A stretch of DNA of 56,290 nucleotides from Clostridia bacterium (GCA_017624735.1 JAGAMK010000006.1:1-56290); one strand, 5' to 3'. Positions 25,989 through 34,825 are shown, numbered from the stretch's first letter. Numbers and translations are program-made. Notes: generated from the letters alone by a model not told the origin.

Positions 25989-26404
25989 TGAGTAATTATT
26001 CATACACAGAAATTCAGGATATGCAGAGAAAAGCAATGGAAAGAGTCCGTGAAATGAAACGAAATTCGGATATGGTGACACAATCCGCACAAAGAGAATT
26101 TAACCATGAGAGTAACAACAAGTCGTTTGCTGAGCCTGTATCACCTAAAGTAACAAATATGCCACCAAATTTTCCAAAAGAAACACCGTATCCTTCCTTT
26201 AAGACTGTTTTTGAAGAAGAAAAGGAAAAACCACGAAAGAGTGAGCAACCCGAAAAAGGAAAGATACAAAGGAAAAGCAACAATTCCCTAGAAGCCTTGT
26301 TTGCCGAGCCGGATAAGGCATTATTATTGGGGCTTATTATGCTTTTAAAGAGCGAAAAAGCAGATGAAGGACTCATAATGGCATTAACTTATATTTTATC
26401 GTGA
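25988..26404 (+). CDS. Unknown protein with C-terminal helical tail, third of the cluster
   Basis: A 138-residue protein. The first 110 residues are polar and probably disordered (rich in Lys, Glu, Pro, Asn). The last 35 form the distinctive tail EPDKALLLGLIMLLKSEKAD then EGLIMALTYILS, a pattern of amphipathic or membrane-associated helices. The ATG overlaps the previous stop by one base. The three proteins probably act together, perhaps at the membrane; the role is unknown. Confidence 0.65.
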   Translation: MSNYSYTEIQDMQRKAMERVREMKRNSDMVTQSAQREFNHESNNKSFAEPVSPKVTNMPPNFPKETPYPSFKTVFEEEKEKPRKSEQPEKGKIQRKSNNSLEALFAEPDKALLLGLIMLLKSEKADEGLIMALTYILS

Positions 26405-26423
26405 AAAAAGTCGAAAATTGGCT

Positions 26424-26451
26424 TGACAAATGGACTTTAATGTACTAAAAT
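26424..26451 (+). promoter_or_regulatory. Promoter of the riboswitch-controlled symporter
   Basis: TTGACA (26424-26429) and TAAAAT (26446-26451), 16-bp spacer, about 20 bp after the stop of the preceding gene. Confidence 0.75.
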
Positions 26452-26469
26452 CATTCCATTAACTTAATA

Positions 26470-26592
26470 ATCGTGCGAAGCAGATTGAAAGAGTATTCTG
26501 ACTGTCTGTGGACGATATTCCGGAGAATTCCACATTGTGGATACCGAAGGTGCAAGGCGTAATGCTAATCTCTCAGGTCAAAGGACGGAAAT
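26470..26592 (+). promoter_or_regulatory. Glycine riboswitch, single aptamer with a 5' ghost stem
   Basis: The glycine aptamer core is recognisable: GGAGAATTCC, GTGGATACCGAAGG, GCAAGGCG and ATCTCTCAGGTCAAAGGACGG (last read as 26568-26588). Only one full aptamer is present. Upstream, ATCGT/ACGAT (26470-26516) with CAGA/TCTG forms the short stem expected of a ghost aptamer in singlet glycine riboswitches. The downstream gene is an alanine/glycine symporter, the commonest partner. Confidence 0.9.
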
Positions 26593-26608
26593 TTCTTTTT
26601 AGATTTTT

Positions 26609-26650
26609 CAGGACTGAGTGTGTTGTGCATTCAGTCCTTATTTTTTTTGA
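26609..26650 (+). terminator. Expression-platform terminator of the glycine riboswitch
   Basis: Stem AGGACTGA.../...TTCAGTCCT followed by TATTTTTTTT, 17-20 nt after the aptamer. Control would be transcriptional: terminate or read through depending on glycine. Confidence 0.85.
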
Positions 26651-26666
26651 ATAGGAGAAAGAGAAA

Positions 26667-28088
26667 ATGAATTTTAATGATATCTTGGTAGCAATTGATG
26701 ATTTCGTGTGGGGTGTACCTTTGATGGTACTTATTATTGTAGGTGGACTTTTGCTTACCTGCAGAACAAAACTTGTACAGGTTTTCCATTTGCCATTGGC
26801 TTTAAAGTGGATGGTAAAGGAAGAAGAGGGTGGTAAAGGTGATGTTTCATCCTTTGGTGCTTTGTGTACTGCTCTTTCAGCAACAATCGGTACGGGTAAT
26901 ATCGTAGGTGTTGCTACTGCAATTTGTGCAGGTGGGCCAGGTGCTCTTTTCTGGATGCTTGTAGCAGCGTTTTTAGGTATGGCAACAAAATATGCAGAAG
27001 GTCTTCTTGCGGTTAAATATCGTACTTTTGATGAAGAAGGACACGCATTGGGTGGCCCATTCTACTATATTGAAAAAGGCATGGGGAAAAATTGGAAATG
27101 GCTTGCAAAAGCATTTGCAGTTTTCGGCGTGCTTGCCGGTCTTATGGGTATTGGTACATTCACTCAGGTTAACGGTATTTCATCAGCGGTACATTCATTC
27201 TTCGATGCAAATAATTCAAACACAGTAAATATTCCCTTTATCGGTGAATACTCCTGGTCTATTATAATTACATCAATTATCCTTGCAGTTGTTGTGGGTC
27301 TTGTTGTTATTGGTGGTATTAAGAGAATTTCAAATGTTGCAACAATAGTTGTACCATTTATGGCAATTGCTTATGTAGTTTTTGCACTTATGCTTATTTT
27401 CTCAAATCTTGATAAAATTCCAATGGCAATTGAGCTCATTGTTAAAGGTGCTTTTAATCCAAAAGCAGTAACAGGTGGTGTTGTTGGTACAATGTTAGTT
27501 GCTATGCAAAAGGGTGTTGCACGTGGTATTTTCTCAAATGAGGCAGGATTAGGTTCTGCACCTATCGCATCTGCAGCAGCTAAAACAAAAGAACCTGTTC
27601 GTCAGGGCCTTGTAACTATGACAGGTACATTCCTTGACACTATTGTTATCTGCACAATGACAGGCATTTCAATCGTTCTTACTGGTGCATGGCAGGTAGA
27701 AGGACTTGAAGGTGTTGGAGTAACATCGTATGCCTTTGGCGAAGGTATTCCATTCTTACCGGAAAGAGTAACATCATTTATCCTTATGGTTTGTCTTACA
27801 TTCTTTGCATTCACAACAATTCTTGGTTGGGATTACTATTCAGAAAGCTGTCTTAAATATCTTACCAAGGGTAATAAAAAGATTGTTAAGGTGTTTAGAT
27901 ATTTATACATCCTTGCTGTGTTTATTGGACCATACATGACAATTTCAGCAGTTTGGACAATCGCAGATATTTTCAACGGACTTATGGCAATTCCAAATAT
28001 GATTGCGCTCTTTGCTTTGTCAGGTGTTGTTGCAAAAGAAACAAAGAAATTTTTTGCAGAAGGTAAACATAAGCAAAAAAACAGTTGA
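26667..28088 (+). CDS. Na+:alanine/glycine symporter (AGCS family)
   Basis: A 473-residue multi-pass transporter of the AGCS (AlsT) family. Hallmarks are VGGLLLTCRTKLVQ near the N terminus, the signature ALSATIGTGNIVGVATAI, GPGALFWMLVAAFLGMATKY, and GVARGIFSNEAGLGSAPIAS. It couples sodium to uptake of glycine or alanine. Control by the glycine riboswitch points to glycine as the relevant substrate. AGGAGAAAGAG precedes the ATG. Confidence 0.95.
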   Translation: MNFNDILVAIDDFVWGVPLMVLIIVGGLLLTCRTKLVQVFHLPLALKWMVKEEEGGKGDVSSFGALCTALSATIGTGNIVGVATAICAGGPGALFWMLVAAFLGMATKYAEGLLAVKYRTFDEEGHALGGPFYYIEKGMGKNWKWLAKAFAVFGVLAGLMGIGTFTQVNGISSAVHSFFDANNSNTVNIPFIGEYSWSIIITSIILAVVVGLVVIGGIKRISNVATIVVPFMAIAYVVFALMLIFSNLDKIPMAIELIVKGAFNPKAVTGGVVGTMLVAMQKGVARGIFSNEAGLGSAPIASAAAKTKEPVRQGLVTMTGTFLDTIVICTMTGISIVLTGAWQVEGLEGVGVTSYAFGEGIPFLPERVTSFILMVCLTFFAFTTILGWDYYSESCLKYLTKGNKKIVKVFRYLYILAVFIGPYMTISAVWTIADIFNGLMAIPNMIALFALSGVVAKETKKFFAEGKHKQKNS

Positions 28089-28155
28089 ATTAAATGAAAG
28101 AATAATATATAATTTGTTTATGGGGTGTTCCCTTTAAAGAAAAGGAGAAATTAAA

Positions 28156-28647
28156 ATGAAGATTTGTACAACTTGTTTATTTGAAAATCAGGACGATAAC
28201 GTATACTGCGAAAAATGCGGTGCCAAAATGCCGGAAGAAGCACCAGCTCCAGCTTATGCTTCTGCTCCAGCACAACCACAGTATCAACCACCAGTAAATA
28301 ATCAACCTTCACATCAGAATGCTTATCAACAGCCATATCAGGCACCATATCAGCAACCATATCAGGCAGCATATCAGCAACCAATGCAAATAACTGAAGC
28401 AATGTTACCAGCAGAGTACAAACCAGTTTCAGTTGGTGCATATATTGGATATTCCATACTTTTTGCACTTCCAATTATTGGTTTTATCATGCTTTTGGTT
28501 ACAGCATTTAGTTCAGAAAAAAGCAAGAGTCTTCGTAACTACGCAAAGAGTATACTTGTTATGACATTAATTGCACTTATTCCTACTATTTTGATAATGA
28601 TTCTTGTAGGCTCAATGGCTGGAGATTTATTGTATTACTATTTTTAA
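28156..28647 (+). CDS. Zinc-ribbon membrane protein with Gln/Pro/Tyr-rich linker
   Basis: A 163-residue protein. The N terminus is a zinc ribbon, CTTCLFENQDDNVYCEKCG (C-x2-C...C-x2-C). Residues 27-78 are a low-complexity linker with repeats of QQPYQAPYQQPYQAAYQQP. Two hydrophobic helices follow (about 95-120 and 132-158). This resembles zinc-ribbon plus short membrane-domain proteins common in Clostridia, function unknown. AAAGGAG precedes the ATG. Possibly co-transcribed with the symporter, as no terminator lies between. Confidence 0.75.
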   Translation: MKICTTCLFENQDDNVYCEKCGAKMPEEAPAPAYASAPAQPQYQPPVNNQPSHQNAYQQPYQAPYQQPYQAAYQQPMQITEAMLPAEYKPVSVGAYIGYSILFALPIIGFIMLLVTAFSSEKSKSLRNYAKSILVMTLIALIPTILIMILVGSMAGDLLYYYF

Positions 28648-28657
28648 TAAAACAACA

Positions 28658-28689
28658 AGGGGATGTTTTGATAACATCCCCTGTTTTTT
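28658..28689. terminator. Terminator after the zinc-ribbon gene
   Basis: Perfect 10-bp stem AGGGGATGTT/AACATCCCCT, then GTTTTTTT; it sits between convergent genes. Confidence 0.9.
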
Positions 28690-28691
28690 TA

Positions 28692-29786
28692 TTATTTCTT
28701 CTCATTTATAAATGCTCTGAAAAGCGGCAGACAGGATGAGAAGAATTTTTTATAGCTTTCGCAGTAATCGCGGTCAGCCCGTGTCCGTTTGCATCCACCT
28801 GCACGACAAACTGGATAGAATTTGCATACTTTACATTTATCAGGCACAGAAAGACTTTCTTTTAAAAACTCTATTGCCTTTTCGCAATGTGCAAGAGTAT
28901 CAAAATTCTCATTTTCAGCATTGATATTGCCCAAAAGCCATTCGTCCGTACAGTAAAAATCGCAAGGATAAATATTACCATTACCCTCAGCAACAAATTG
29001 GTGCATACAATGTCCACACATACCGCATTGTTCCGTAGGATTTCCTAAAAACTGATGCACTATATTATCAAACCAACGAATACTCGTGTATTGACCGCGT
29101 ACATAGTCTTTAACATAGTAATTAAAGCATTTTATAAGGAAATTGCTATACTGTTCAGGAGTCATATAAAGTTCGCATTCAGCTGTGTCACCAAAGGGTC
29201 GCAGACACGGAATAAACTGCAAATAACGAAAACCTTTACTTCGGAAGTACTTATAAATTTCATCAATATGGTCTGCACAATAACCTGTAAGAACAGTTAA
29301 TATATTAAATTCTACCTGGTGTTTCTTTAATTTTTCAGCGGCAGCAACAATCTTATAAAAAGTATTCTCTCTGTTTGCGTCAACTCGGAATTTATTGTGT
29401 TCAAAGTTTCCGTCCAGACTCAAGCCCACAAGGAAATTGTTTTGGTGGAAGAATTCGCACCACTCATCGGTTAAGAGTGTACCGTTAGTCTGTGTGCTGA
29501 AATAAATCTTGCTGTTCAACTTGTTTGCAGACTTGACTTTATCCACAAAATGCTTGAAATATGGGAGTCCTGCTATTAAAGGCTCACCGCCCTGAAAAGC
29601 AAAAGAAACACTTTCACCGTTGGCAAATTTTAATGCCTTTTCTATTAAATTGTCAGTTGTTGAGTCCTGCATAATACCGAAAGAAGATACTTCACGCAAC
29701 TCCGTAACATTGTGATAAAAGCAGTATTCACAACGCATATTGCAAAGGCTGGATGCAGGTTTTATCATTATAGAAAGAGGAGGCAT
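28692..29786 (-). CDS. Anaerobic sulfatase-maturating enzyme (radical SAM/SPASM)
   Basis: A 364-residue radical SAM enzyme that oxidises the active-site Cys or Ser of sulfatases to formylglycine. It begins PLSIMIKPASSLCNMRCEYC with the CxxxCxxC cluster site. The SPASM region carries CGMCGHCMHQF, YPCDFYC and CKVCKFYPVCRAGGCKR, enough cysteines for two auxiliary clusters. ATG 29786 is chosen over a GTG at 29798, which abuts the GAGAG ribosome site. It lies directly downstream of a Cys-type sulfatase, its obvious substrate. Confidence 0.93.
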   Translation of the reverse strand: MPPLSIMIKPASSLCNMRCEYCFYHNVTELREVSSFGIMQDSTTDNLIEKALKFANGESVSFAFQGGEPLIAGLPYFKHFVDKVKSANKLNSKIYFSTQTNGTLLTDEWCEFFHQNNFLVGLSLDGNFEHNKFRVDANRENTFYKIVAAAEKLKKHQVEFNILTVLTGYCADHIDEIYKYFRSKGFRYLQFIPCLRPFGDTAECELYMTPEQYSNFLIKCFNYYVKDYVRGQYTSIRWFDNIVHQFLGNPTEQCGMCGHCMHQFVAEGNGNIYPCDFYCTDEWLLGNINAENENFDTLAHCEKAIEFLKESLSVPDKCKVCKFYPVCRAGGCKRTRADRDYCESYKKFFSSCLPLFRAFINEKK

Positions 29787-29817
29787 ATTTTGTTTCACTC
29801 TCTTTTTTAGAAATATA

Positions 29818-29837
29818 CCCCACAGTAATCTGTGGGG
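29818..29837. terminator. Hairpin between sulfatase and its maturase
   Basis: Perfect 8-bp stem CCCCACAG/CTGTGGGG with a 4-nt loop. On the minus strand it follows the sulfatase stop and is trailed only by a weak T-rich stretch, so it may attenuate rather than end the transcript. This would keep the maturase below the sulfatase. Confidence 0.5.
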
Positions 29838-29844
29838 CTTTTAT

Positions 29845-31899
29845 TTAAATATTTTTATAGTATTCGTTATTTATTCCACGACGATTGTCCTTAAATCCAT
29901 TCATAACAGAATCCATTTGCTTGTTCATTTCATCTGCAATTTCAGGATATGTGCTTGTACGATTGTAATTTTCGCCCTTGTCGTCGGAGATTACATAGAG
30001 CCAATTCTTACGAGTCTTATCAAAGAATGCAGGGTTATCGTTCTGCATCTTACGGAAATACTTGAATGTTACATACTCGTTTTCAGTAAGAACAGGATAC
30101 TTATAATTCTTGTATTCCTCACGAGCAAGAACGTCCTTTGTTTCTGCTGTGTATTGAATTGCCTTCAATTTTTCACGTTTCATGTGAAGGATAGGGTGTT
30201 CAATAGTGTGAATTGCAGTATCATCCTTTAAGACAGGAATCATTGAAACACCATCAATTGTTCTGTCAAAAGGAAGATTATTTTCTGTACCAGTTACTGT
30301 GATTCCACAAAGGTCAATGAGCGTTGGGAACATATCGCAAAGAACACCACTCTGACTGCGTGTTTCGCCTTTTTCCCAAAGACCGCCATTGTTTTCCCAC
30401 TTAATCATAAATGGAACTTTCTGACCTGCTTCGTATGCTGTGTATTTACCACCACGGAGATTACCTGTTGAACCCTCAAGAGCAGGACCATTGTCACTTG
30501 TAAAGACTATAATTGTATCGTCCATAACACCGAGTTCTTCAAGTGTGTTAAAGAGCTCACCAAGGTAGTAGTCAAATTCTGTAACACAGTCAACATATGT
30601 ACCCATACCGCTTGTGCCGTCAAAATCATCACCTGCAAAAACAGGACCATGTGGCCATGGAGTTGCATAATAAGCAAAGAATGGCTCGTCAGAATTTGTA
30701 ACCTTATCTGTAATCCAATCATTGATTTCTTCGTGAATCCATTCACTTAACTTGCTCTGGTCTTTTTTGCCGTCAACGAACATCTCGTCAGTACCATGAA
30801 CGATTTCATATTCACCATTTTCTTCAGAAACGTGGTAGAAAGGATTCATATCGTTAACGTGATGGCTACCATAGAAATAGTCAAAGCCTTGGTTAGTTGG
30901 AAGATATTCACCGTAGTCACCTAAGTGCCATTTGCCGAATGCACCTGTGTTATATCCTGCACTTTGGAAAACTTCAGCAATAGTAATTTCGTCACCTAAC
31001 ATACCGTCAACATTGTTACCCATTTCAATAGAGTTGAAAATTCTTGTTGATGCGAACGGTGAGAATGTATCAAATGTTGGATAAATAACATTGTCTGCGT
31101 ATCCTCTGAATGGATAACGACCTGTCATAAGGCTGAAACGAGCAGGGGAGCAAACGGAATATGCAGAATAGAAGTTGTCAAAGTTGAGGCCTTCTTCACC
31201 GATTCTGTCCATATTTGGTGTGTCATAGATTGCGCCATTAAGAGATGTGTCACCATAACCCATGTCGTCCATTAAAATGAAAAGCACATTTGGTTTATCA
31301 GCTGTATTCTTATCAACTTTTTTAAGATAGTCGTCGTGACCTTCCCAGAGTCTGTCCACATTTGGTTGTGAACGAAGATTCATAGTAAGAACATAAAGTA
31401 CTGTTGTTCCTGCAAGAAGAATGCTCAATGCAGTTGTTGCAAAGAATTTAGTACCTTTTTTGTTAAATGACTTTTTGCCCACAACAAAAAGTGCAACAAG
31501 AGCAATAATACAAGGAAGAACAAGTAAAATATTTCCGCCTAAACGCACAAAGAAATTGTAATTACTTGCACCTGAGAAAAGTGGGTTTCCGGCAGATGTC
31601 CATCCTGCTTTACCATTTGAGAATGCACCAAAACCTGCATCAGCACCCCAGATTGCGTAGTAAATGACTATTGAGAGTGCAGAAGCTATGTAACCGATAA
31701 AATTCCAAAGATAGAGCTTTTTAAAAATTAAAAGGCCAAGAATGATAAGAGCAGATATGATGCACATATATGCCACATTAACAACGGCAACAAGGTTAAG
31801 TCGCATAATAAGAAGAGCAATTCCCAAAACAATGCCTAAAACCATAGTTATTATAGGGAAAACCTTCTTTGAATTGTCAAAGAGAACTCCTTTTTTCAT
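29845..31899 (-). CDS. Membrane-anchored Cys-type sulfatase
   Basis: A 684-residue protein. Five or more hydrophobic helices occupy about residues 10-190. The sulfatase domain follows: FILMDDMGYGD (metal Asp pair), then VCSPARFSLMTGRYP with Cys250 as the residue converted to formylglycine, AFGKWHLGDYG, and FTSDNGPALEGSTGNLRGGK. ATG 31899 has GAGGAGG upstream; longer starts do not. It overlaps the acyltransferase gene region by spacing of 1 nt. The catalytic domain is presumably outside the cell. Substrate unknown: host glycan sulfate or a cell-envelope sulfo/phospho ester are both possible. Confidence 0.88.
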   Translation of the reverse strand: MKKGVLFDNSKKVFPIITMVLGIVLGIALLIMRLNLVAVVNVAYMCIISALIILGLLIFKKLYLWNFIGYIASALSIVIYYAIWGADAGFGAFSNGKAGWTSAGNPLFSGASNYNFFVRLGGNILLVLPCIIALVALFVVGKKSFNKKGTKFFATTALSILLAGTTVLYVLTMNLRSQPNVDRLWEGHDDYLKKVDKNTADKPNVLFILMDDMGYGDTSLNGAIYDTPNMDRIGEEGLNFDNFYSAYSVCSPARFSLMTGRYPFRGYADNVIYPTFDTFSPFASTRIFNSIEMGNNVDGMLGDEITIAEVFQSAGYNTGAFGKWHLGDYGEYLPTNQGFDYFYGSHHVNDMNPFYHVSEENGEYEIVHGTDEMFVDGKKDQSKLSEWIHEEINDWITDKVTNSDEPFFAYYATPWPHGPVFAGDDFDGTSGMGTYVDCVTEFDYYLGELFNTLEELGVMDDTIIVFTSDNGPALEGSTGNLRGGKYTAYEAGQKVPFMIKWENNGGLWEKGETRSQSGVLCDMFPTLIDLCGITVTGTENNLPFDRTIDGVSMIPVLKDDTAIHTIEHPILHMKREKLKAIQYTAETKDVLAREEYKNYKYPVLTENEYVTFKYFRKMQNDNPAFFDKTRKNWLYVISDDKGENYNRTSTYPEIADEMNKQMDSVMNGFKDNRRGINNEYYKNI

Positions 31900-31900
31900 A

Positions 31901-32656
31901 TTATTCCTCCTCATATTTTTGTGACTCTGCAAGAATGATATTATAAACCTTCTCATTGAGTTCTTTTACTTGTTCACGATTCATTTCGGTTGTTTCAATA
32001 GGGTCAAGAACAGTAACTTTGATATCAGTAGGAGTTATAACCCCGCCACTGCCTTCAAGAACCTTAAATGCGTTTCGTATATAAATAGGAACAACAGTAA
32101 CACCTGTTTTCTGAACGATTTTAAATGCACCGTTTTTGAATTCATCAGGAGTATTGCTGTATCCGCGTTTTCCTTCGGGGAAGACGACCATTGAAATACC
32201 ATTTTTAATCTGTTCAGCAGTTTTATTAAGGGCTTTGATACCTTCTCGTGCGTTTTCCTGATTGATAGGAACACAGTGAAGAATATGACTTATCTGTTCT
32301 ATTGCAAAGAACTTATTAAGTTGCATTCTCATTAAGAAACCATAATCAAAATCTTTTAATGCATGCAATAAAATTGGAACATCAGCATAACTCTGATGAT
32401 TTGGAGTGAAAAGCACAGGACGGTCTGTTGGTATTTTTTCAAGTCCATCAACAGTAATTCTCAGTTTTGCAGCGTTAACGGCAAACTTGGCCCATTTTTT
32501 TACTGCCTTGTAGCCGAATTTGTCGGCTTTTTTTTGATTTCCTTGTTTTTCAAGTAGTTTGTGATAGAAAATCTTTGGTTCCATAACAAGGAATAAATGA
32601 CCAAAGATTTTTGCAAAAGCTACATAGCTAAATGCTTTTTCTTTAAAGTTTTCCAT
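31901..32656 (-). CDS. 1-acyl-sn-glycerol-3-phosphate acyltransferase (PlsC family)
   Basis: A 251-residue acyltransferase of phospholipid synthesis. The catalytic NHQSYAD gives His87-x4-Asp92, and the substrate-binding FPEGKRG is at about 159-165. A hydrophobic segment lies near residues 10-30. GAGG precedes the ATG inside the end of the carboxypeptidase gene, 4 nt away, and the sulfatase follows 1 nt later, so all are one operon. A lipid or lipid-linked polymer role for the operon is an inference. Confidence 0.88.
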   Translation of the reverse strand: MENFKEKAFSYVAFAKIFGHLFLVMEPKIFYHKLLEKQGNQKKADKFGYKAVKKWAKFAVNAAKLRITVDGLEKIPTDRPVLFTPNHQSYADVPILLHALKDFDYGFLMRMQLNKFFAIEQISHILHCVPINQENAREGIKALNKTAEQIKNGISMVVFPEGKRGYSNTPDEFKNGAFKIVQKTGVTVVPIYIRNAFKVLEGSGGVITPTDIKVTVLDPIETTEMNREQVKELNEKVYNIILAESQKYEEE

Positions 32657-32660
32657 TTGC

Positions 32661-33620
32661 TTATGCCTCTAAGTAATCAATATATTCTTCCAAACACATA
32701 CCAAGTTCATTTATCTTCTTTGCGTGTTCAACACCAACATATCTGAAGTGCCAAGGCTCATACATGATTCCTGTAATGTCGGTTTTATCTTTGTCGTAAC
32801 GGAGAATAAAACCGTAGTTTTCTGCGTTTTCCATAAGCCACTTAAATTGTGCTGTGTTTTCAAATGATTCAGTTAAATTATAATTTCCCTTTTCGAGAAT
32901 ATCAAAACCTAAACCTGTGTTGTGTTCACTTGTACCGGAGAAAGTACGCTCACGATTAGCTTTGTTTATTGCGTCGATTTCAGAAAGACCTTGACCTTTG
33001 TAATAGTTTACTGAACGTGTGAATAATTTGTCTTGCAGATAAATGCTACGATAAGCAGAAACAAGATTTAATGGAACTCCTGCTTCCTTTGCAGCAGCAA
33101 ACATGTCCTTGAGTGGTTGATATGCTGCCTTGTCAACAGCTTTTGTTGAATTATGTTCTTCGCAGTTGAGATACATTGCATCAACATGTTTACCGTTGGA
33201 CCAATAAACCAAATCCCACTTAAAATCTTCAGGGAGTTCATATTTTCTGTTTAAGAGCATTAAATTTCTGCCGTGCTTGAAGATATCAGCTGTTACTGCG
33301 TCCGGTGAACGATATTTAACTGCATCATAGAAAGATTTTGTTATAGGTGCAGATGTTACGGGTTCGGATGGTTCTTCAGTCGGTGTTTTGTCGGTTGATG
33401 GCTCTGTTGCAGAGTTTGTGGGCGGTACTATTGAAGGCTTAGTATCATCCACAGTGTTTGTTTGATTGTTTTCAGTAGGTGAATACTCATAGTCGGGAGT
33501 ATTGTCCTTTGAAGATACTGAAACAATTATTGCGATTACAACAACAAGAACTGCTACGGACAGTAATGCGATTTTTTTGTAGTCAAGAGTATTTTTTTTA
33601 CGTCTTTTATTTGTTGCCAA
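32661..33620 (-). CDS. VanY-type D-alanyl-D-alanine carboxypeptidase (M15B), membrane-anchored
   Basis: A 319-residue protein. An N-terminal anchor helix (about residues 17-36) is followed by a Thr/Pro/Glu-rich linker, then the peptidase domain with SAYRSIYLQDKLF, SGTSEHNTGLGFDI and EPWHFRYVG, which carry the zinc ligands His, Asp and His and the catalytic Glu. It trims peptidoglycan stem peptides. A TTG start at 33620 is chosen: AAAGGAG lies 9 nt upstream and the longer frame would include that site. Confidence 0.88.
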   Translation of the reverse strand: MATNKRRKKNTLDYKKIALLSVAVLVVVIAIIVSVSSKDNTPDYEYSPTENNQTNTVDDTKPSIVPPTNSATEPSTDKTPTEEPSEPVTSAPITKSFYDAVKYRSPDAVTADIFKHGRNLMLLNRKYELPEDFKWDLVYWSNGKHVDAMYLNCEEHNSTKAVDKAAYQPLKDMFAAAKEAGVPLNLVSAYRSIYLQDKLFTRSVNYYKGQGLSEIDAINKANRERTFSGTSEHNTGLGFDILEKGNYNLTESFENTAQFKWLMENAENYGFILRYDKDKTDITGIMYEPWHFRYVGVEHAKKINELGMCLEEYIDYLEA

Positions 33621-33733
33621 TTGAAACAACTCCTTTATTTTACTAATTATAGCATAAAGTTGAATCAAAAAACAATACTATTATATTATAAATATAATTT
33701 AAAATACTAGTAGGACAGATATGATGTATCCTA

Positions 33734-33762
33734 TTGACATTTTTCTGGTTTTGTTGTAAAGT
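33734..33762 (+). promoter_or_regulatory. Promoter of the low-complexity anchored protein
   Basis: TTGACA (33734-33739) and TAAAGT (33757-33762), 17-bp spacer. It is divergent from the carboxypeptidase gene, whose leader has CTATAATT near 33644-33651 on the minus strand. Confidence 0.7.
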
Positions 33763-33802
33763 ATATGAGTGAATGTTTAACTTTTGAAAGGAGTTAAAGA
33801 AA

Positions 33803-34765
33803 ATGGCAAAAAAACAAATGACACCAGAAGAATACAAGGCAAAACTTGAAATAAAAGCAGCTAAGAGTGAAAGATTTTCAAAAGTATTTCTTTCTTCAGT
33901 AGCAGTAATGCTTTCATTGGTAATTGCATTCAGCGTAGTTTCAATTGCACAGACAACAATGTTAACAGTTGGTAAGGGTGGCGCAGTAAGCGTTGGCGGA
34001 AACAATGTTAACGGTGGTAACAGCAGCACACCTAATGGCGACAATTCTTTCGTTGACGGTGGTAACGACGTAACACCTGATAACGGTGACAATTCAGGTG
34101 CTGTAACACCTGATAATAATGGTGGACAGACACAGACTCCTCCTGTTGCTCAAACAAATGAAAATCAAGAAATTCTTGATATGTACAAAACAGCAGTTGC
34201 AAACGCAAGAACAAAGTCAAAGTCAGTTATCCGCGTAAAAGACGGTGCTATCAACTACAAGGGTATTGTTGAAGCAGGTGGACTTTCAAGTACAGCATCT
34301 ACTCTTATGGGTATGTTCATGGCTAAGGACGAAGCTTCAATTGAAGTTAAGAACGAAGCATGGGATAAGGCAAAACTTCCTAACGCAAATGCTCTTACAC
34401 TTAACGGTGTTCAGAAGATTTCTCGTCAGGATAAGGGTAATACATACGTTATAACAGTTGTTGCAAAGAATGCTACAAATCCAAAGGCTAATGCTGATGG
34501 TGTTGGTTCAGTTGCAGGCGTTATTGAAGAAAGCCAGATTACAGGTGCTATCGGTGCTGTTCCGGGTCTTTCACTCAGCAACATCAAAATTGATTACGAA
34601 AATGTAACTGCAGTTGCAACAGTTGATAAAGCAACAGGTAACCTCGTTGAACTCAAACTCAATGCTCCTTGCGTTCTTGGTCTTGATGCAAAACTTGCAT
34701 TCATCACAATGAATGGTGCTAAGGTTGGTATTCAGGTTATCACAGAATACAAAATTTCTTACTAA
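33803..34765 (+). CDS. Membrane-anchored extracellular protein with Gly/Asn/Asp-rich linker, unknown
   Basis: A 320-residue protein. A basic N terminus and one hydrophobic helix (about residues 30-50) anchor it. Residues 55-115 are a low-complexity spacer rich in Gly, Asn, Asp, Thr and Pro. The C-terminal 200 residues form a compact soluble domain, with motifs such as SKSVIRVKDGAINYKGIVEA, VQKISRQDKGNTYVITVVAK and the end GIQVITEYKISY. I do not recognise the domain; it resembles uncharacterised surface domains. GAAAGGAG precedes the ATG. Single-gene unit, probably well expressed (strong promoter, strong terminator). Confidence 0.7.
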   Translation: MAKKQMTPEEYKAKLEIKAAKSERFSKVFLSSVAVMLSLVIAFSVVSIAQTTMLTVGKGGAVSVGGNNVNGGNSSTPNGDNSFVDGGNDVTPDNGDNSGAVTPDNNGGQTQTPPVAQTNENQEILDMYKTAVANARTKSKSVIRVKDGAINYKGIVEAGGLSSTASTLMGMFMAKDEASIEVKNEAWDKAKLPNANALTLNGVQKISRQDKGNTYVITVVAKNATNPKANADGVGSVAGVIEESQITGAIGAVPGLSLSNIKIDYENVTAVATVDKATGNLVELKLNAPCVLGLDAKLAFITMNGAKVGIQVITEYKISY

Positions 34766-34784
34766 TTGAAAATAAAAAAATTAA

Positions 34785-34815
34785 GGACTTGACTCATTGA
34801 GTCAAGTCTTTTTTT
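34785..34815 (+). terminator. Terminator after the anchored protein
   Basis: Perfect 10-bp stem GACTTGACTC/GAGTCAAGTC, ATT loop, then TTTTTTT. Confidence 0.92.
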
Positions 34816-34825
34816 GTCTTCAATG

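Noticed and set aside
26605-26650. T-box or second riboswitch before the symporter
   Set aside because: The remaining leader is fully used by a simple terminator hairpin; no T-box sequence (TGGGTGGAACCGCG-like) is present.
29740-30231. 163-codon plus-strand frame opposite the sulfatase/maturase junction
   Set aside because: Antisense to two well-supported genes, hydrophobic by codon complement, no ribosome site.
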